64,000 bases of DNA from Ww85 sp963745765 (lineage in GTDB: Bacteria > Desulfobacterota > Desulfobulbia > Desulfobulbales > Desulfocapsaceae). The first letter of the stretch is position 1, and every line of letters starts with the position of its first letter. The position numbers and the translations under genes were made by a program. The DNA lies in the NCBI GenBank assembly GCA_963745765.1, contig CAVUYQ010000026.1:232486-296485 (forward strand), written 5' to 3'. Shown in pieces: positions 7,980 through 16,267 of the stretch. The notes beneath the pieces were generated by a model. The model searched no databases and was not told the DNA's origin. It saw only the letters and a program-made list of their open reading frames with translations.

Positions 7980-9170
7980 ATGAGCAACACAAGAAGCTCC
8001 GTTCGTGCGGGAATTGTCGGATCCGGATTTGCGGCCCGTTTTCATGTAGAGGCGCTGCGCAAGGTATATGGCATCCAGGTGGAGATTTCCGGGGTTTATT
8101 CGCCAACCACTGATAATTGCCGGAAATTTGCATTGGAGACGGGTCTTAAAGCATACTCATCCCTGGGCTCCCTGGTTGAGCAGAGCGATGTTGTCCATGT
8201 CTGCACGCCGCCCTCCAGTCACGAAGGTATTGCTGCTGAAATCCTCAGGCAGGATAAATACGCTGTTATCGAAAAACCGTTTACCGGGTATTTCGGAGGC
8301 GGCGAAAAAGATTTTTCAGGAGACCGTTTCAACCGGCCGAACGGGCTTGAGCAGGCTACTCATAGTGTGCAGAACCTGCTCAGGGCTGAGGCCGAAAGCG
8401 CAGGACAGATCTGCTATGCCGAGAACTGGGTATATGCCCCTGGCATACAGAAAGAAAAGGAGATAATCGAAAAAAGCGGCGCACAGATCCTCTGGATGCA
8501 TGGCGAGGAATCACACTCCGGTTCACATTCACCGTTCTACGGTATCTGGTCATTCTCGGGCGGTGGTTCGATCATGGGCAAGGCGGTTCACCCGCTCGGC
8601 GCGGTACTCTACCTGAAACAGGTTGAGGGCATGGCCTCGCAGGGCAGGCCGATCCGTCCGGCGACGGTCTCAGCCCGGGTGCACGCAGTTACTCGTTCCG
8701 AAGGGTTCCGCGACCTGGGTTTTATCAAGTCCGGTTATACCGACATTGAGGATTTCGGCTCAATGCACATCGTCTTTGAGGACGGCATGTTTGCCGATGT
8801 TTTTGCCTCGGAGCTGGTCCTGGGCGGCGTGCACAACTGGATCGAGATCACCGCGAACAACCATCGGACCGTCGTTAATATCAACCCGAATGACTCGATG
8901 AAATCCTTCAACCCCCGGGGAGACCAGTTTAAGGATATCTACGTTGTCGAGAAGATAGAAACAAAAGAGGGCTGGTCAAACATTTCCCCTGATGAGGACT
9001 GGTATACCGGCTATCAGAGTGAGATTCAGGATTTTTATCATTGTGCCTCAACCGGGTCGGTACCTCAGTCCAACAGCACGCTCGCGGCAGACACCATCCT
9101 GACCGTCTACAGTGCCTATTGTTCTGCTGCCGACGGCGGCAGGGAGACAGCGATACCGGTCATCAAATAG
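7980..9170 (+). CDS. Gfo/Idh/MocA family oxidoreductase
   Basis: The protein has 396 residues. The N-terminal Rossmann motif is GIVGSGFAARFHVEAL (10-25), and the EKPFTGYFGGG segment near residue 98 holds the conserved EKP lysine that binds cofactor and substrate. The C-terminal alpha/beta domain closes the active site. Members oxidise or reduce sugars, inositols and related hydroxy acids using NAD(P). The start is one base after the tctA stop, so it is in the transporter operon. Together with the TIM-barrel enzyme it suggests breakdown of an imported sugar acid or cyclitol-like compound. The reaction is not determinable here. Confidence 0.88.
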   Translation: MSNTRSSVRAGIVGSGFAARFHVEALRKVYGIQVEISGVYSPTTDNCRKFALETGLKAYSSLGSLVEQSDVVHVCTPPSSHEGIAAEILRQDKYAVIEKPFTGYFGGGEKDFSGDRFNRPNGLEQATHSVQNLLRAEAESAGQICYAENWVYAPGIQKEKEIIEKSGAQILWMHGEESHSGSHSPFYGIWSFSGGGSIMGKAVHPLGAVLYLKQVEGMASQGRPIRPATVSARVHAVTRSEGFRDLGFIKSGYTDIEDFGSMHIVFEDGMFADVFASELVLGGVHNWIEITANNHRTVVNINPNDSMKSFNPRGDQFKDIYVVEKIETKEGWSNISPDEDWYTGYQSEIQDFYHCASTGSVPQSNSTLAADTILTVYSAYCSAADGGRETAIPVIK

Positions 9171-9270
9171 CGCCATGCTGTTTTGCCGGAGACTATTGGG
9201 ATTGATTAACCCCTTGTCATTTATCTCGTTTCAGGAACAGGAGGAAGGGACCATTTATCAGGGGAGAGTA

Positions 9271-9660
9271 ATGCGCATTCTCGTTTTACCGGGTGACGGC
9301 ATCGGGCCGGAAATTGTGGCATCCGCCATGCAGGTGCTGCAGGCGGCGAACCGGAAGTTTGACCTGCAGCTCCAGTTTGATTTTGCCGAAGTGGGCTTTG
9401 TGAGCCTGGAAAAATACGGGACCACGCTTCGTGACGAAGTGCTGGAAAGTGCCAGGAGCTATGACGGGATAATCCTCGGGACGCAGTCACATGCCGATTA
9501 TCCGGCTCCGGAAAAGGGAGGGCACAATATATCGGCACATTTCCGCGTTGATCTCGATCTCTATGCGAACATCAGGCCGGCCCGAACCCGTCCGTTTCTG
9601 CCTTCCAACATGAAAGAAGGAAAGAAAATGGACCTGGTGATCATGCGGGAGGCAACTGCC
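9271..9660 (+). pseudogene. Truncated isopropylmalate/tartrate dehydrogenase-family gene
   Basis: Starting at ATG 9271 after GGGGAG, about 130 residues read as the N-terminal part of a beta-decarboxylating dehydrogenase: MRILVLPGDGIGPEIVASAM, then a nucleotide-proximal region ending LVIMREATAG. Family members continue for another 220 residues after the MREAT motif. Here the similarity stops at about 9660, and the frame runs into sequence antisense to the 3' end of the next gene (stop near 9747). The cofactor loop, the domain-2 acidic metal ligands and the catalytic lysine are missing, so it should be inactive. It marks a deletion or inversion junction. Confidence 0.85.
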
Positions 9661-10747
9661 GGCCGGCCCAGACGGCGGAAGGCACAAATACCCTGCCTTC
9701 CGCCAGTTTGCGCGCGGTCCGGAGCAGACCGGCGGATTTCAGTTTGAACCCGGCCGAGCCGATCTCGTAGTCGATGATCACCTCGATCTGCCCCGAGGCG
9801 TGTTCGAGGATAACGTGTGCCGGGATCGCCTCCGTCCGCTGCACCAGACCCTCGGCGACCGTTCCCGGGGTTAGCAGGCAGGTGGCCAGGCACTGGGAAC
9901 CGGTCACGGCCATGGTCGGATGGCATTTCCAGGGCATGAAATAGCGGGCGCAGATTGTACCCCCCGCCTGCGGCGGTGCCAGCAGAGCAAACTTGGGCGT
10001 TACCGATTTCACCACATCACCCATGCCCATCCGGCGTCCGGCTTCGACCCGGATCGGTTCCATCCGCTCAAAGAAGGCGCGGTTGTCATCCAGTTCAAGA
10101 CGACTCTCGTACCCGCTTAATCCGAAATCTTCAGCCCTGGCGATAACCACCGGCATGGCTACATCCATACAGGTCACCGGGATACCGTCGATGATATCGA
10201 TCAGGCTGTCGGTGGGCAGGAAGGCGCCGGTTACCCCGCCCGTTACATCAAGGAACTGCAGTTCGATGGGGGCGCCGCTGCCGGGTACACCGTCGATTAC
10301 GGTCTCGCCATCATAGGTGACGCGTCCGTCCGGGGTCAGGATCCTGGCGATTATGCGGGCTCCGGTGTTGACGGCTTGTATCCGGATGAGTGTCTCGTCT
10401 CCGTCAGGTTCGACCAGTCCCATTTCGAGTGCGGCCGGGCCGACACCCGATAACATGTTTCCGCAGGTGGGCCTGTAGTCTACCAGCCGATCCTCAACGC
10501 TCACCTGAGCAAAAAAATAGTCGATATCCGCCCAGTCATCATCTGACTTTGAAAGCATGGCGACCTTTGTGGTTACCGCAGCCCCGCCGCCGATTCCGTC
10601 GATGTTGAGGGGATGGCCGGAACCGAGCAGGGATATCAAGACCTTACTGAGTTGAGCCTGATCTTCCGGAAGGTCAGAACGTTTAAAGAATGGTCCGCGG
10701 GAGGTCCCCCCGCGCAGGAAGAGGAAGGGAATGGGGGTCTGTGTCAT
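9641..10747 (-). CDS. PrpF/GalD-type isomerase (4-oxalomesaconate tautomerase-like)
   Basis: The 368-residue protein has the PrpF fold (two diaminopimelate-epimerase-like domains). It opens with IPFLFLRGGTSRGPFF, where the conserved lysine and TSRG turn lie in this family, and has TCGNMLSGVGPAALEMGLV near residue 96, carrying the conserved Cys-Gly-Asn. PrpF isomerises aconitate in methylcitrate metabolism, while GalD tautomerises 4-oxalomesaconate in gallate breakdown. The divergently truncated galB-like remnant just upstream on the same strand favours a GalD role. Its last few codons overlap the truncated dehydrogenase, so the natural C-terminus may have been altered by the junction. It is on the opposite strand from the transporter operon. 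Confidence 0.8.
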   Translation of the reverse strand: MTQTPIPFLFLRGGTSRGPFFKRSDLPEDQAQLSKVLISLLGSGHPLNIDGIGGGAAVTTKVAMLSKSDDDWADIDYFFAQVSVEDRLVDYRPTCGNMLSGVGPAALEMGLVEPDGDETLIRIQAVNTGARIIARILTPDGRVTYDGETVIDGVPGSGAPIELQFLDVTGGVTGAFLPTDSLIDIIDGIPVTCMDVAMPVVIARAEDFGLSGYESRLELDDNRAFFERMEPIRVEAGRRMGMGDVVKSVTPKFALLAPPQAGGTICARYFMPWKCHPTMAVTGSQCLATCLLTPGTVAEGLVQRTEAIPAHVILEHASGQIEVIIDYEIGSAGFKLKSAGLLRTARKLAEGRVFVPSAVWAGRQLPPA

Positions 10748-10783
10748 AACGATACCTTTTTAAAGGGGTTGCAGTTGATTTGA

Positions 10784-10912
10784 GCTCGGCGACGCCCAAA
10801 ACCTCCACCGCTGCCCGGGCCTCCTTGACGCGGTCGAGCGTCATGCCCCGCCGGCCCGCCAGACAAAATCAGCCGCATGCGCACTGACTATTAGCGCTGT
10901 TCCGTTGCTCAT
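10784..10912 (-). pseudogene. Remnant of galB-like (PIG-L/LmbE family) 4-oxalomesaconate hydratase gene
   Basis: From ATG 10912, with GGAG upstream, the frame reads MSNGTALIVSAHAADFVWRA, the N-terminus of the PIG-L/LmbE family including the A-H-A-A-D metal-binding start, then stops at TGA. One base off, the sequence resumes as MTLDRVKEARAAVEVLGVAE, a segment that in intact homologues lies several dozen residues further on. The intervening part, with the HP/H metal ligands, is deleted, and similarity ends near 10784. GalB hydrates 4-oxalomesaconate, the product of GalD, so the two genes belonged to one pathway. This is a clear internal-deletion pseudogene. Confidence 0.75.
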
Positions 10913-11530
10913 GGGAGAACTCCATAATTAAAATTGCTGGGAAATCCTGCGGAAGATCAGTTGAACAGCCTTGTCATACGTAAAATAGAGGTAAAAGATT
11001 ATCGTAAGCAGAGATCAAAATTCTGTAAACCTAAAATAAAAAATAATATTTTGACCAATGCACTGCGAGATAGTTTTCGTCCGGAAATGAGCGATTTTTA
11101 CCTAAATCTAGGCGCTCGATAAATTTAACCGCAGGCATATAATTGATATTCCGAGGATTAAATTTTGAGAGTAACGACGAGTTAGGGGAAAAGCGCTGTT
11201 TCAGGATGGAAACGAGATAATACTTTGTAGCGTGAATCCTTTCGGAAGAGGGGCCAAACCTAGCCTGACGATAGTAGCGTTAAACCGCAGCAGTGGGATG
11301 CATGCAGATCGGAGTCGGGTGCAAATCTCTAAGGCCCTGTGCCCGATTGCCGACACTGCATTTGCCGAAATTCAGCGGAGATTGACAGACAAGAGCGTTT
11401 AGCAAAGAGATCCCGCCGGCATAAATGAGAAAAAGCGGGTAAGAAAAAGATTGAAAAGGTTTGAGACAGACTTACTAGTATAGCAACTATAAGCCGGAAA
11501 CTAATCTCAATCCCATAAGAGGTATCATTT
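10913..11530. other. Long intergenic region before aconitase
   Basis: This stretch of 618 bases has no convincing gene. It holds an R1-like repeat at 11121-11199. The segment 11220-11400 is unlike its surroundings (TAGCCTGACGATAGTAGCG, GATCGGAGTCGGGTGC) and could be debris of a mobile element or an untranslated leader, but I recognise no family. The aconitase promoter must be within the last 150 bases. AGAGGTATCATTT gives the ribosome-binding site. Confidence 0.4.
11121..11199 (-). repeat. R1-family repeat, partial copy
   Basis: Read on the minus strand, this contains CTCAAAATTTAATCCTCGG followed by AATATCAATTATATGCCTGC and GGTTAAATTTA, closely matching the centre of the full R1 element at 59091-59231. 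The sequence beyond both ends diverges. Confidence 0.7.
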
Positions 11531-13804
11531 ATGACAAGTCTTGATTCCACCCCAGAGTTTGTCTCGAAGGTATACGAAACCATGAGCCGGAACCTGAAGG
11601 TTGTCCGGGAGAAACTAGGGCGCCCTTTAACCCTGGCCGACAAAATTCTCCTTTCCCATTTGGATAATCCCGCAGAACAGGAAATGATTGCCGGCAAGAG
11701 TTATCTCCAGGTGCGTCCTGACCGCGTTGTTCTCCAGGATGTGCTGGGGCAATCGGCCATGCTCCAGTTTATGCAGACCAGCCGTAAGAAAGTTGCCGTT
11801 CCAACAACGATTCACTGTGACCATCTCATCGAGGCACGGGTGGCTGGCGACCTTGATCTGAAGGCGTCTAACGCCGAAAATAATGAAGTCTATGACTTCC
11901 TGAAGTCTGCGGCGGCAAAATACGGTGCGGGCTTCTGGGCCCCCGGTGCCGGCATCATTCACCAGGTAAACCTCGAGAACTATGCCTTTCCGGGCGCGGT
12001 GATCCTCGGTACCGATTCACATACGCCGAATGCCGGCGGTATCGGTGCCTGTGCTGTCGGCGTCGGAGGCGCGGATGCCATTGATGCGATGGCCGGCCTG
12101 ACCTGGGAGGTGCTCCATCCTAAGCATATCGGCGTCAAACTCACCGGAACCTTGAGCGGCTGGACCGCGCCGAAGGATATCATTTTATACCTGGCCGGAG
12201 AGTTGACGGTGTCAGGCGGGACCAACGCTATTATCGAATACTTCGGTCCCGGGGCAAAAACCATCAGCTGCACTGCCAAGGCGACGATTACCAATATGGG
12301 TGCCGAACTCGGAGCAACCACTTCCATTTTCGAGTACGACGCGAGCATAGCGAGATACCTGAAAGCAACCGGGCGCGGCGCACTTGCCGATCTCGCCGAA
12401 CAGCACAAGGAGCTGCTGTCTCTTGATGAAGATGTCTTGAACAACCCGGGGAACTATTATGATCGTGTCGTCGAAATTGATCTCTCCTCCCTGGAACCCC
12501 ATGTCGTCGGACCCCACTCGCCCGATCGTGCGCGACCCATTTCTAAGCTTGCCGCTGAGGTTGCCGGGAGCAACGGTGCGTTTATAGACACGATTTCGAC
12601 CTGTCTTATCGGCAGCTGCACCAATTCGTCCTATGAGGACATGAGCCGGGCAGCCGATCTTGCCGAGCAGGCCAAGGCGCATGGCATCAAGTGTGCGGTG
12701 CCGTTGATGGTGACACCGGGTTCGGAGCAGGTCCGGGCAACCATCGAACGGGACGGCCAGATGGCCTCTCTTAAAGACATCGGCGGAACGGTCCTGGCAA
12801 ACGCCTGCGGGCCCTGCATTGGGCAGTGGAAACGGGATACCGGAATAGCCGGCAAACCCAATACCATCGTTACCTCTTATAATCGCAATTTTCCCCGGCG
12901 GAACGATGGTCAGCCCACCACCATGAACTTTATCGCCAGCCCGGAAATTACCGTTGCCCTCGCACTGGCGGGACGACTGTCGTTCAATCCGCTGACGGAT
13001 ACGCTTACCGACGGAAATGGCCGGCCCTTCAAGCTTGATCCGCCGAAGAAGGCACCTGATGTACCTGACAAAGGGTTCATCAAGGGAAGAGAAGACCTGT
13101 ACTTCCCGCCACCCGAGGATGGAAGCGACATCGAATTGAAGGTTGATCCGAACAGTCAGCGGCTGCAGCTCCTCGAGCCATGGCCTGCCTGGGACGGCAA
13201 AGATGTCACCGATGCCCCGATCCTGCTCAAGGCGAAGGGGAAAACCACCACGGATGCTATTTCTCCGGCCGGGCCCTGGCTGAGGCTGCGCGGGCATCTG
13301 GACAAGTTCAGCGACAACATGTTTATGGGTGCGATCAACGCCTATGACGATATCGCCGGATCAGGCCTGAACGTGCTGACGGGGGAACGCGGCCAGTCCT
13401 TTTCGGATATTGCCCGGGACTATAAAGCCAAGGGTATTAAATGGGTCGTCATCGGGGACTGGAACTATGGCGAGGGCAGCAGCCGCGAGCACGCCGCCCT
13501 GTCTCCCCGGCTTCTCGGCGGGGCCGCGGTCATTGTTCGCAGTTTTGCCCGCATCCATGAATCCAACCTGAAAAAACAGGGGCTTCTTGCACTCACCTTC
13601 AATGATCCTGCGGAGTATGACCTGCTGCGCGAGGATGACAGAGTCGACCTGGTGAACCTGGCCGATCTGAAACCGGGCCAGCCGGTTACCTGCATCATCA
13701 ATCACAGCGATGGAACAAAAGACACCCTGCAGTTGAACCACACCTACAACGAGGCGCAGGTCGGCTGGTTCAAGGCGGGATCGGCATTGAATCTGATCAG
13801 CTAA
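11531..13804 (+). CDS. acn: Aconitate hydratase (mitochondrial/AcnA-like type)
   Basis: The protein has 757 residues, the size of the mitochondrial-type aconitase rather than the longer AcnA or AcnB. It opens with a helical lead and then shows HCDHLIEA, GTDSHTPNAGGIGACAVGVGG, CLIGSCTNSSYEDM and NACGPCIGQW. The three cysteines in the last two motifs ligate the 4Fe-4S cluster. The swivel domain contains GEGSSREHAALSPR, the substrate-binding Ser-Arg region. It interconverts citrate and isocitrate in an oxidative or reductive TCA cycle. It appears monocistronic, with a strong bidirectional terminator 24 bases downstream. Confidence 0.96.
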   Translation: MTSLDSTPEFVSKVYETMSRNLKVVREKLGRPLTLADKILLSHLDNPAEQEMIAGKSYLQVRPDRVVLQDVLGQSAMLQFMQTSRKKVAVPTTIHCDHLIEARVAGDLDLKASNAENNEVYDFLKSAAAKYGAGFWAPGAGIIHQVNLENYAFPGAVILGTDSHTPNAGGIGACAVGVGGADAIDAMAGLTWEVLHPKHIGVKLTGTLSGWTAPKDIILYLAGELTVSGGTNAIIEYFGPGAKTISCTAKATITNMGAELGATTSIFEYDASIARYLKATGRGALADLAEQHKELLSLDEDVLNNPGNYYDRVVEIDLSSLEPHVVGPHSPDRARPISKLAAEVAGSNGAFIDTISTCLIGSCTNSSYEDMSRAADLAEQAKAHGIKCAVPLMVTPGSEQVRATIERDGQMASLKDIGGTVLANACGPCIGQWKRDTGIAGKPNTIVTSYNRNFPRRNDGQPTTMNFIASPEITVALALAGRLSFNPLTDTLTDGNGRPFKLDPPKKAPDVPDKGFIKGREDLYFPPPEDGSDIELKVDPNSQRLQLLEPWPAWDGKDVTDAPILLKAKGKTTTDAISPAGPWLRLRGHLDKFSDNMFMGAINAYDDIAGSGLNVLTGERGQSFSDIARDYKAKGIKWVVIGDWNYGEGSSREHAALSPRLLGGAAVIVRSFARIHESNLKKQGLLALTFNDPAEYDLLREDDRVDLVNLADLKPGQPVTCIINHSDGTKDTLQLNHTYNEAQVGWFKAGSALNLIS

Positions 13805-13827
13805 AAACGCTTTTTCCCCGCAATGGA

Positions 13828-13860
13828 AAGGATAGGATTAGAAACAATAATCCTATCCTT
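13828..13860. terminator. Bidirectional rho-independent terminator
   Basis: AAGGATAGGATTA (13828-13840) pairs perfectly over 13 bases with TAATCCTATCCTT (13848-13860) around a 7-base loop. T-rich sequence follows on the plus strand, and A-rich sequence precedes it. It serves the aconitase gene and the convergent gene at 13853, whose stop codon lies inside the stem. Confidence 0.8.
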
Positions 13861-14185
13861 TTATCTGCTCCTCCTGGAGCATCCGGTCGATAAAGTCGAG
13901 AACAAATTGCCGCTGAACTGCGGTGGCATAGGCGATGCATGTACAATGCAGATTTGCACTGCTGCGGACGAGCAATTCAAAACAGAGCCGGTTTGTCTCC
14001 AGGTCGACGGCAAAATAGAAGGGGCCGCATTCCTCATGCCCCCGCTGGGCCTCGGAGAGCAGGTCATCCGGCAGGGAAAGCCAGAAAATTCCGGTCATCG
14101 GCCCCGTTTTCAGCGTTCTTTTCAGGTAAGAATCGAGGTTGTCGCGTTCCAGCGGTGTCAATTCATCTATGACAAATTGTCTCAT
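13853..14185 (-). CDS. Conserved hypothetical protein, 110 residues
   Basis: The frame runs from ATG 14185 to a TAG inside the terminator stem. The protein is soluble with mixed alpha/beta character. It has several cysteines (CGPFYFAVDL, ANLHCTCIAYA) but no recognisable metal-binding spacing. It has no signal peptide or membrane segment. It looks like a genuine lineage-restricted protein rather than a shadow, because the opposite strand has no alternative gene and it ends precisely at the terminator. No function is proposed. Confidence 0.6.
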   Translation of the reverse strand: MRQFVIDELTPLERDNLDSYLKRTLKTGPMTGIFWLSLPDDLLSEAQRGHEECGPFYFAVDLETNRLCFELLVRSSANLHCTCIAYATAVQRQFVLDFIDRMLQEEQIKG

Positions 14186-14313
14186 GATTTCCGGTCTGAT
14201 ACGATAAGGTTGATAACGATCCGTTGATGCAGCATGTTCCTACTGTCTTGCGTCTGCGCCGGTGAGCCTGTGACAGATGGACACCTTAAATAATTACCGG
14301 TAGCGTCCTGTTT

Positions 14314-15411
14314 TCATAGATCAAGCGAGGTGGTGTCCTGGTTCAGGACCTCACCGCCATCTTCAGTGACGATAACCATGTTCTCCAGCCTGATGCCCCC
14401 CCATCCGGGGATGTAAATACCCGGCTCGATGGTAATAACCATGCCCGTTTTAAGTTTCTGGCTGCTCCTTGACGATACCCGCGGTGCTTCATGAACACCA
14501 AGGCCGACACCGTGTCCCAGGGAGTGTCCGAACGCTTTGCCGTAGCCGGCCTCGGCGATAACTTTTCTGGCGCAGTGGTCAACGTCTTTCATACTCACAC
14601 CCGGTCGAACGGCAGCAATTCCGGCTTTCTGGGCCTCTCTGACCAACCGGTGTCTGCTGCGATACTCCGCATCCGTCCGGCCAAGGACAAAGCTGCGGGT
14701 CATGTCGGAACAATAACCGGCGAGTACCAGACCCATGTCAATGGTGACCGGCTGGTTTTTTCCAATGGGCTGTGCGGTGGGAGTGGCATGCGGCAGCGCA
14801 CTGTTTTTCCCGGCGGCAACGATGGTGTCGAAACTGGGCTTTTCTGCGCCGGCCTTGCGCATGGCCGTTTCAATGGCAAGGGCCGCTTCGATCTCGGACA
14901 TCTCCGGGGAGAGTTCCCGGTACACCTGTCTGAACACCGTTTCATTCAGCCTGACGGATTGCCGAATAAGATCCTGTTCTTCCGCACTTTTTATCAGGCG
15001 CATCTTTTCTACAAGGCCACTGACAGGCACCATCTCGATTTTTGTCCGCTCACCCAATTCCGCTAGCTTGATACTGGAACTGTGCAATGTGTAATGGCTC
15101 TCAAAGGCCAGGCGGCGGATGGAGGTTTCGGAGATCAGGCTCTCCAGCAGCGAGATAAGTCCCTTGTTGTAGCGGGAAACCGGCAGGCCGGTTTCCCGCT
15201 CACCAATTGTCTGGTAGCGAGAGTCGGTGAGCAATCGTACCGTGCCGCAGGCCGGTACAAAAAGGTGCCCCGAACTTTCACCGATACCGTGGTCAGCCGG
15301 CGTGTATCCGCTTAGATAACGGCGATTATCCGGCTGGCTGACCAGCAGGGCGTCAAGTTTATTGCGCTTCAGTCTTGCCTGCAGTTTCTCAAGGCGATGG
15401 CGGTAGTCCAT
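14314..15411 (-). CDS. Xaa-Pro aminopeptidase (M24B)
   Basis: The 365-residue protein has a creatinase-like N-terminal domain (1-130) and a pita-bread catalytic domain. All five dinuclear metal ligands are visible: TIDMGL and CSDMTR (two Asp), GHSLGHGVGLGVHE (His) and TIEPGIYI plus IRLEN (two Glu). It removes N-terminal residues preceding proline in the cytoplasm. The N-terminus MDYRHRLEKLQARLKRN is standard, supporting the ATG at 15411. It lies 23 bases downstream of the helical hypothetical gene at 15435-16025 and may share its transcript. Confidence 0.93.
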   Translation of the reverse strand: MDYRHRLEKLQARLKRNKLDALLVSQPDNRRYLSGYTPADHGIGESSGHLFVPACGTVRLLTDSRYQTIGERETGLPVSRYNKGLISLLESLISETSIRRLAFESHYTLHSSSIKLAELGERTKIEMVPVSGLVEKMRLIKSAEEQDLIRQSVRLNETVFRQVYRELSPEMSEIEAALAIETAMRKAGAEKPSFDTIVAAGKNSALPHATPTAQPIGKNQPVTIDMGLVLAGYCSDMTRSFVLGRTDAEYRSRHRLVREAQKAGIAAVRPGVSMKDVDHCARKVIAEAGYGKAFGHSLGHGVGLGVHEAPRVSSRSSQKLKTGMVITIEPGIYIPGWGGIRLENMVIVTEDGGEVLNQDTTSLDL

Positions 15412-15434
15412 AATGGCATCTTGTGAGCATGGGG

Positions 15435-16025
15435 CTAGATGTTAAACCGCTGCCCGATCTGCTCCTTTCGCTGATTGAGAGCTTCGTTATACTGGTCGTT
15501 CAGGCTGGCGCTCACGCGAGACCACTCTTCCTGGTATTTGGGGTGCATGGTCGGGTTCAAGGCCGTTGTCTCATCGACAGGAACACCCTGCTGCTGCAGC
15601 TTATTCTTGATCTGAGCAAGGATCGACTCGTCAAACTGCTCTTTTACCTGGGCCAGGTGTCGGCCATACTGTTCGAGAATCTGGTGCAGCTCGGCACAGA
15701 TGGCGGAGACATCGGCAGAGTTGCCGCTCAGTTGCTGCAGCGTCTGCAGGCTGAGCAGCGTGGCCTCCGAGAGGGTTTCTTCCCGCGGCAGCGTGATATT
15801 CCTGAGCAGGGTCCTGGCCATACCGCCGCGAATTTCCATCTGTTCTTCGGGCGGCTGCTTTTGCAGGAGTTGCTGAAGATCTTTCTCTTCATTATTGAGG
15901 AAAGAGGCAGCCAGGCGCATGCCCTTGCGAAGCGTATCCTCGCTTACCCGACTATCCTCGGTCTCAGCAGCCATGCGGGCTGCACGTTCCATAACCATGT
16001 CAAGTGTGCTTCTGATTTCGGCCAT
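15435..16025 (-). CDS. All-helical hypothetical protein, 196 residues
   Basis: The protein is rich in Glu, Gln and Leu and is predicted almost wholly helical. It has no signal peptide or membrane segment, and likely amphipathic coiled-coil stretches in the second half (about 100-150). I do not recognise a named family. It sits directly upstream of the M24 peptidase on the same strand. The R2 element at 16119-16267 lies in its promoter region. Confidence 0.65.
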   Translation of the reverse strand: MAEIRSTLDMVMERAARMAAETEDSRVSEDTLRKGMRLAASFLNNEEKDLQQLLQKQPPEEQMEIRGGMARTLLRNITLPREETLSEATLLSLQTLQQLSGNSADVSAICAELHQILEQYGRHLAQVKEQFDESILAQIKNKLQQQGVPVDETTALNPTMHPKYQEEWSRVSASLNDQYNEALNQRKEQIGQRFNI

Positions 16026-16118
16026 TTTTCGTCCGTTGTTACTGGTTGATTAAACTAAGGGTGCTGGATTAAAACATCATCAAATCTACTCTACGCTATG
16101 ATCGGTCGCAAAGAAAAT

Positions 16119-16267
16119 CTAGGAGCGTACCGGAGAAATGCAATTTTTGCTCAGATTGAGGCATTGTAAGAAAATTAAGCGGAGCAATATACGCAATATT
16201 GTGAGTATTGATTTTCTTACAATAACGACGAGATGGGGAAAAAGGGCTTTCTCCGGTACGCTCCTAG
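16119..16267. mobile_element. R2 MITE-like element, complete
   Basis: The element is 149 bp, bounded by 20-bp perfect inverted repeats CTAGGAGCGTACCGGAGAAA (16119-16138) and its complement (16248-16267). A second nested inverted repeat, ATTGTAAGAAAAT (16163-16175) and its complement (16211-16223), lets the whole transcript fold into one long hairpin. It has no coding capacity. The outer CTAG may be the target palindrome. It supplies the stop codon of the rsmB gene. A damaged second copy lies in 1405-1523. Confidence 0.85.

Noticed and set aside
7507..8133. Minus-strand frame across the tctA/oxidoreductase junction
   Set aside because: It spans two well-supported genes on the other strand and has no recognisable features.
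12212..13297. Long minus-strand open frame (361 codons) opposite aconitase
   Set aside because: It is wholly antisense to a highly conserved gene. Its composition mirrors the GC-rich third positions, and no family pattern is seen.
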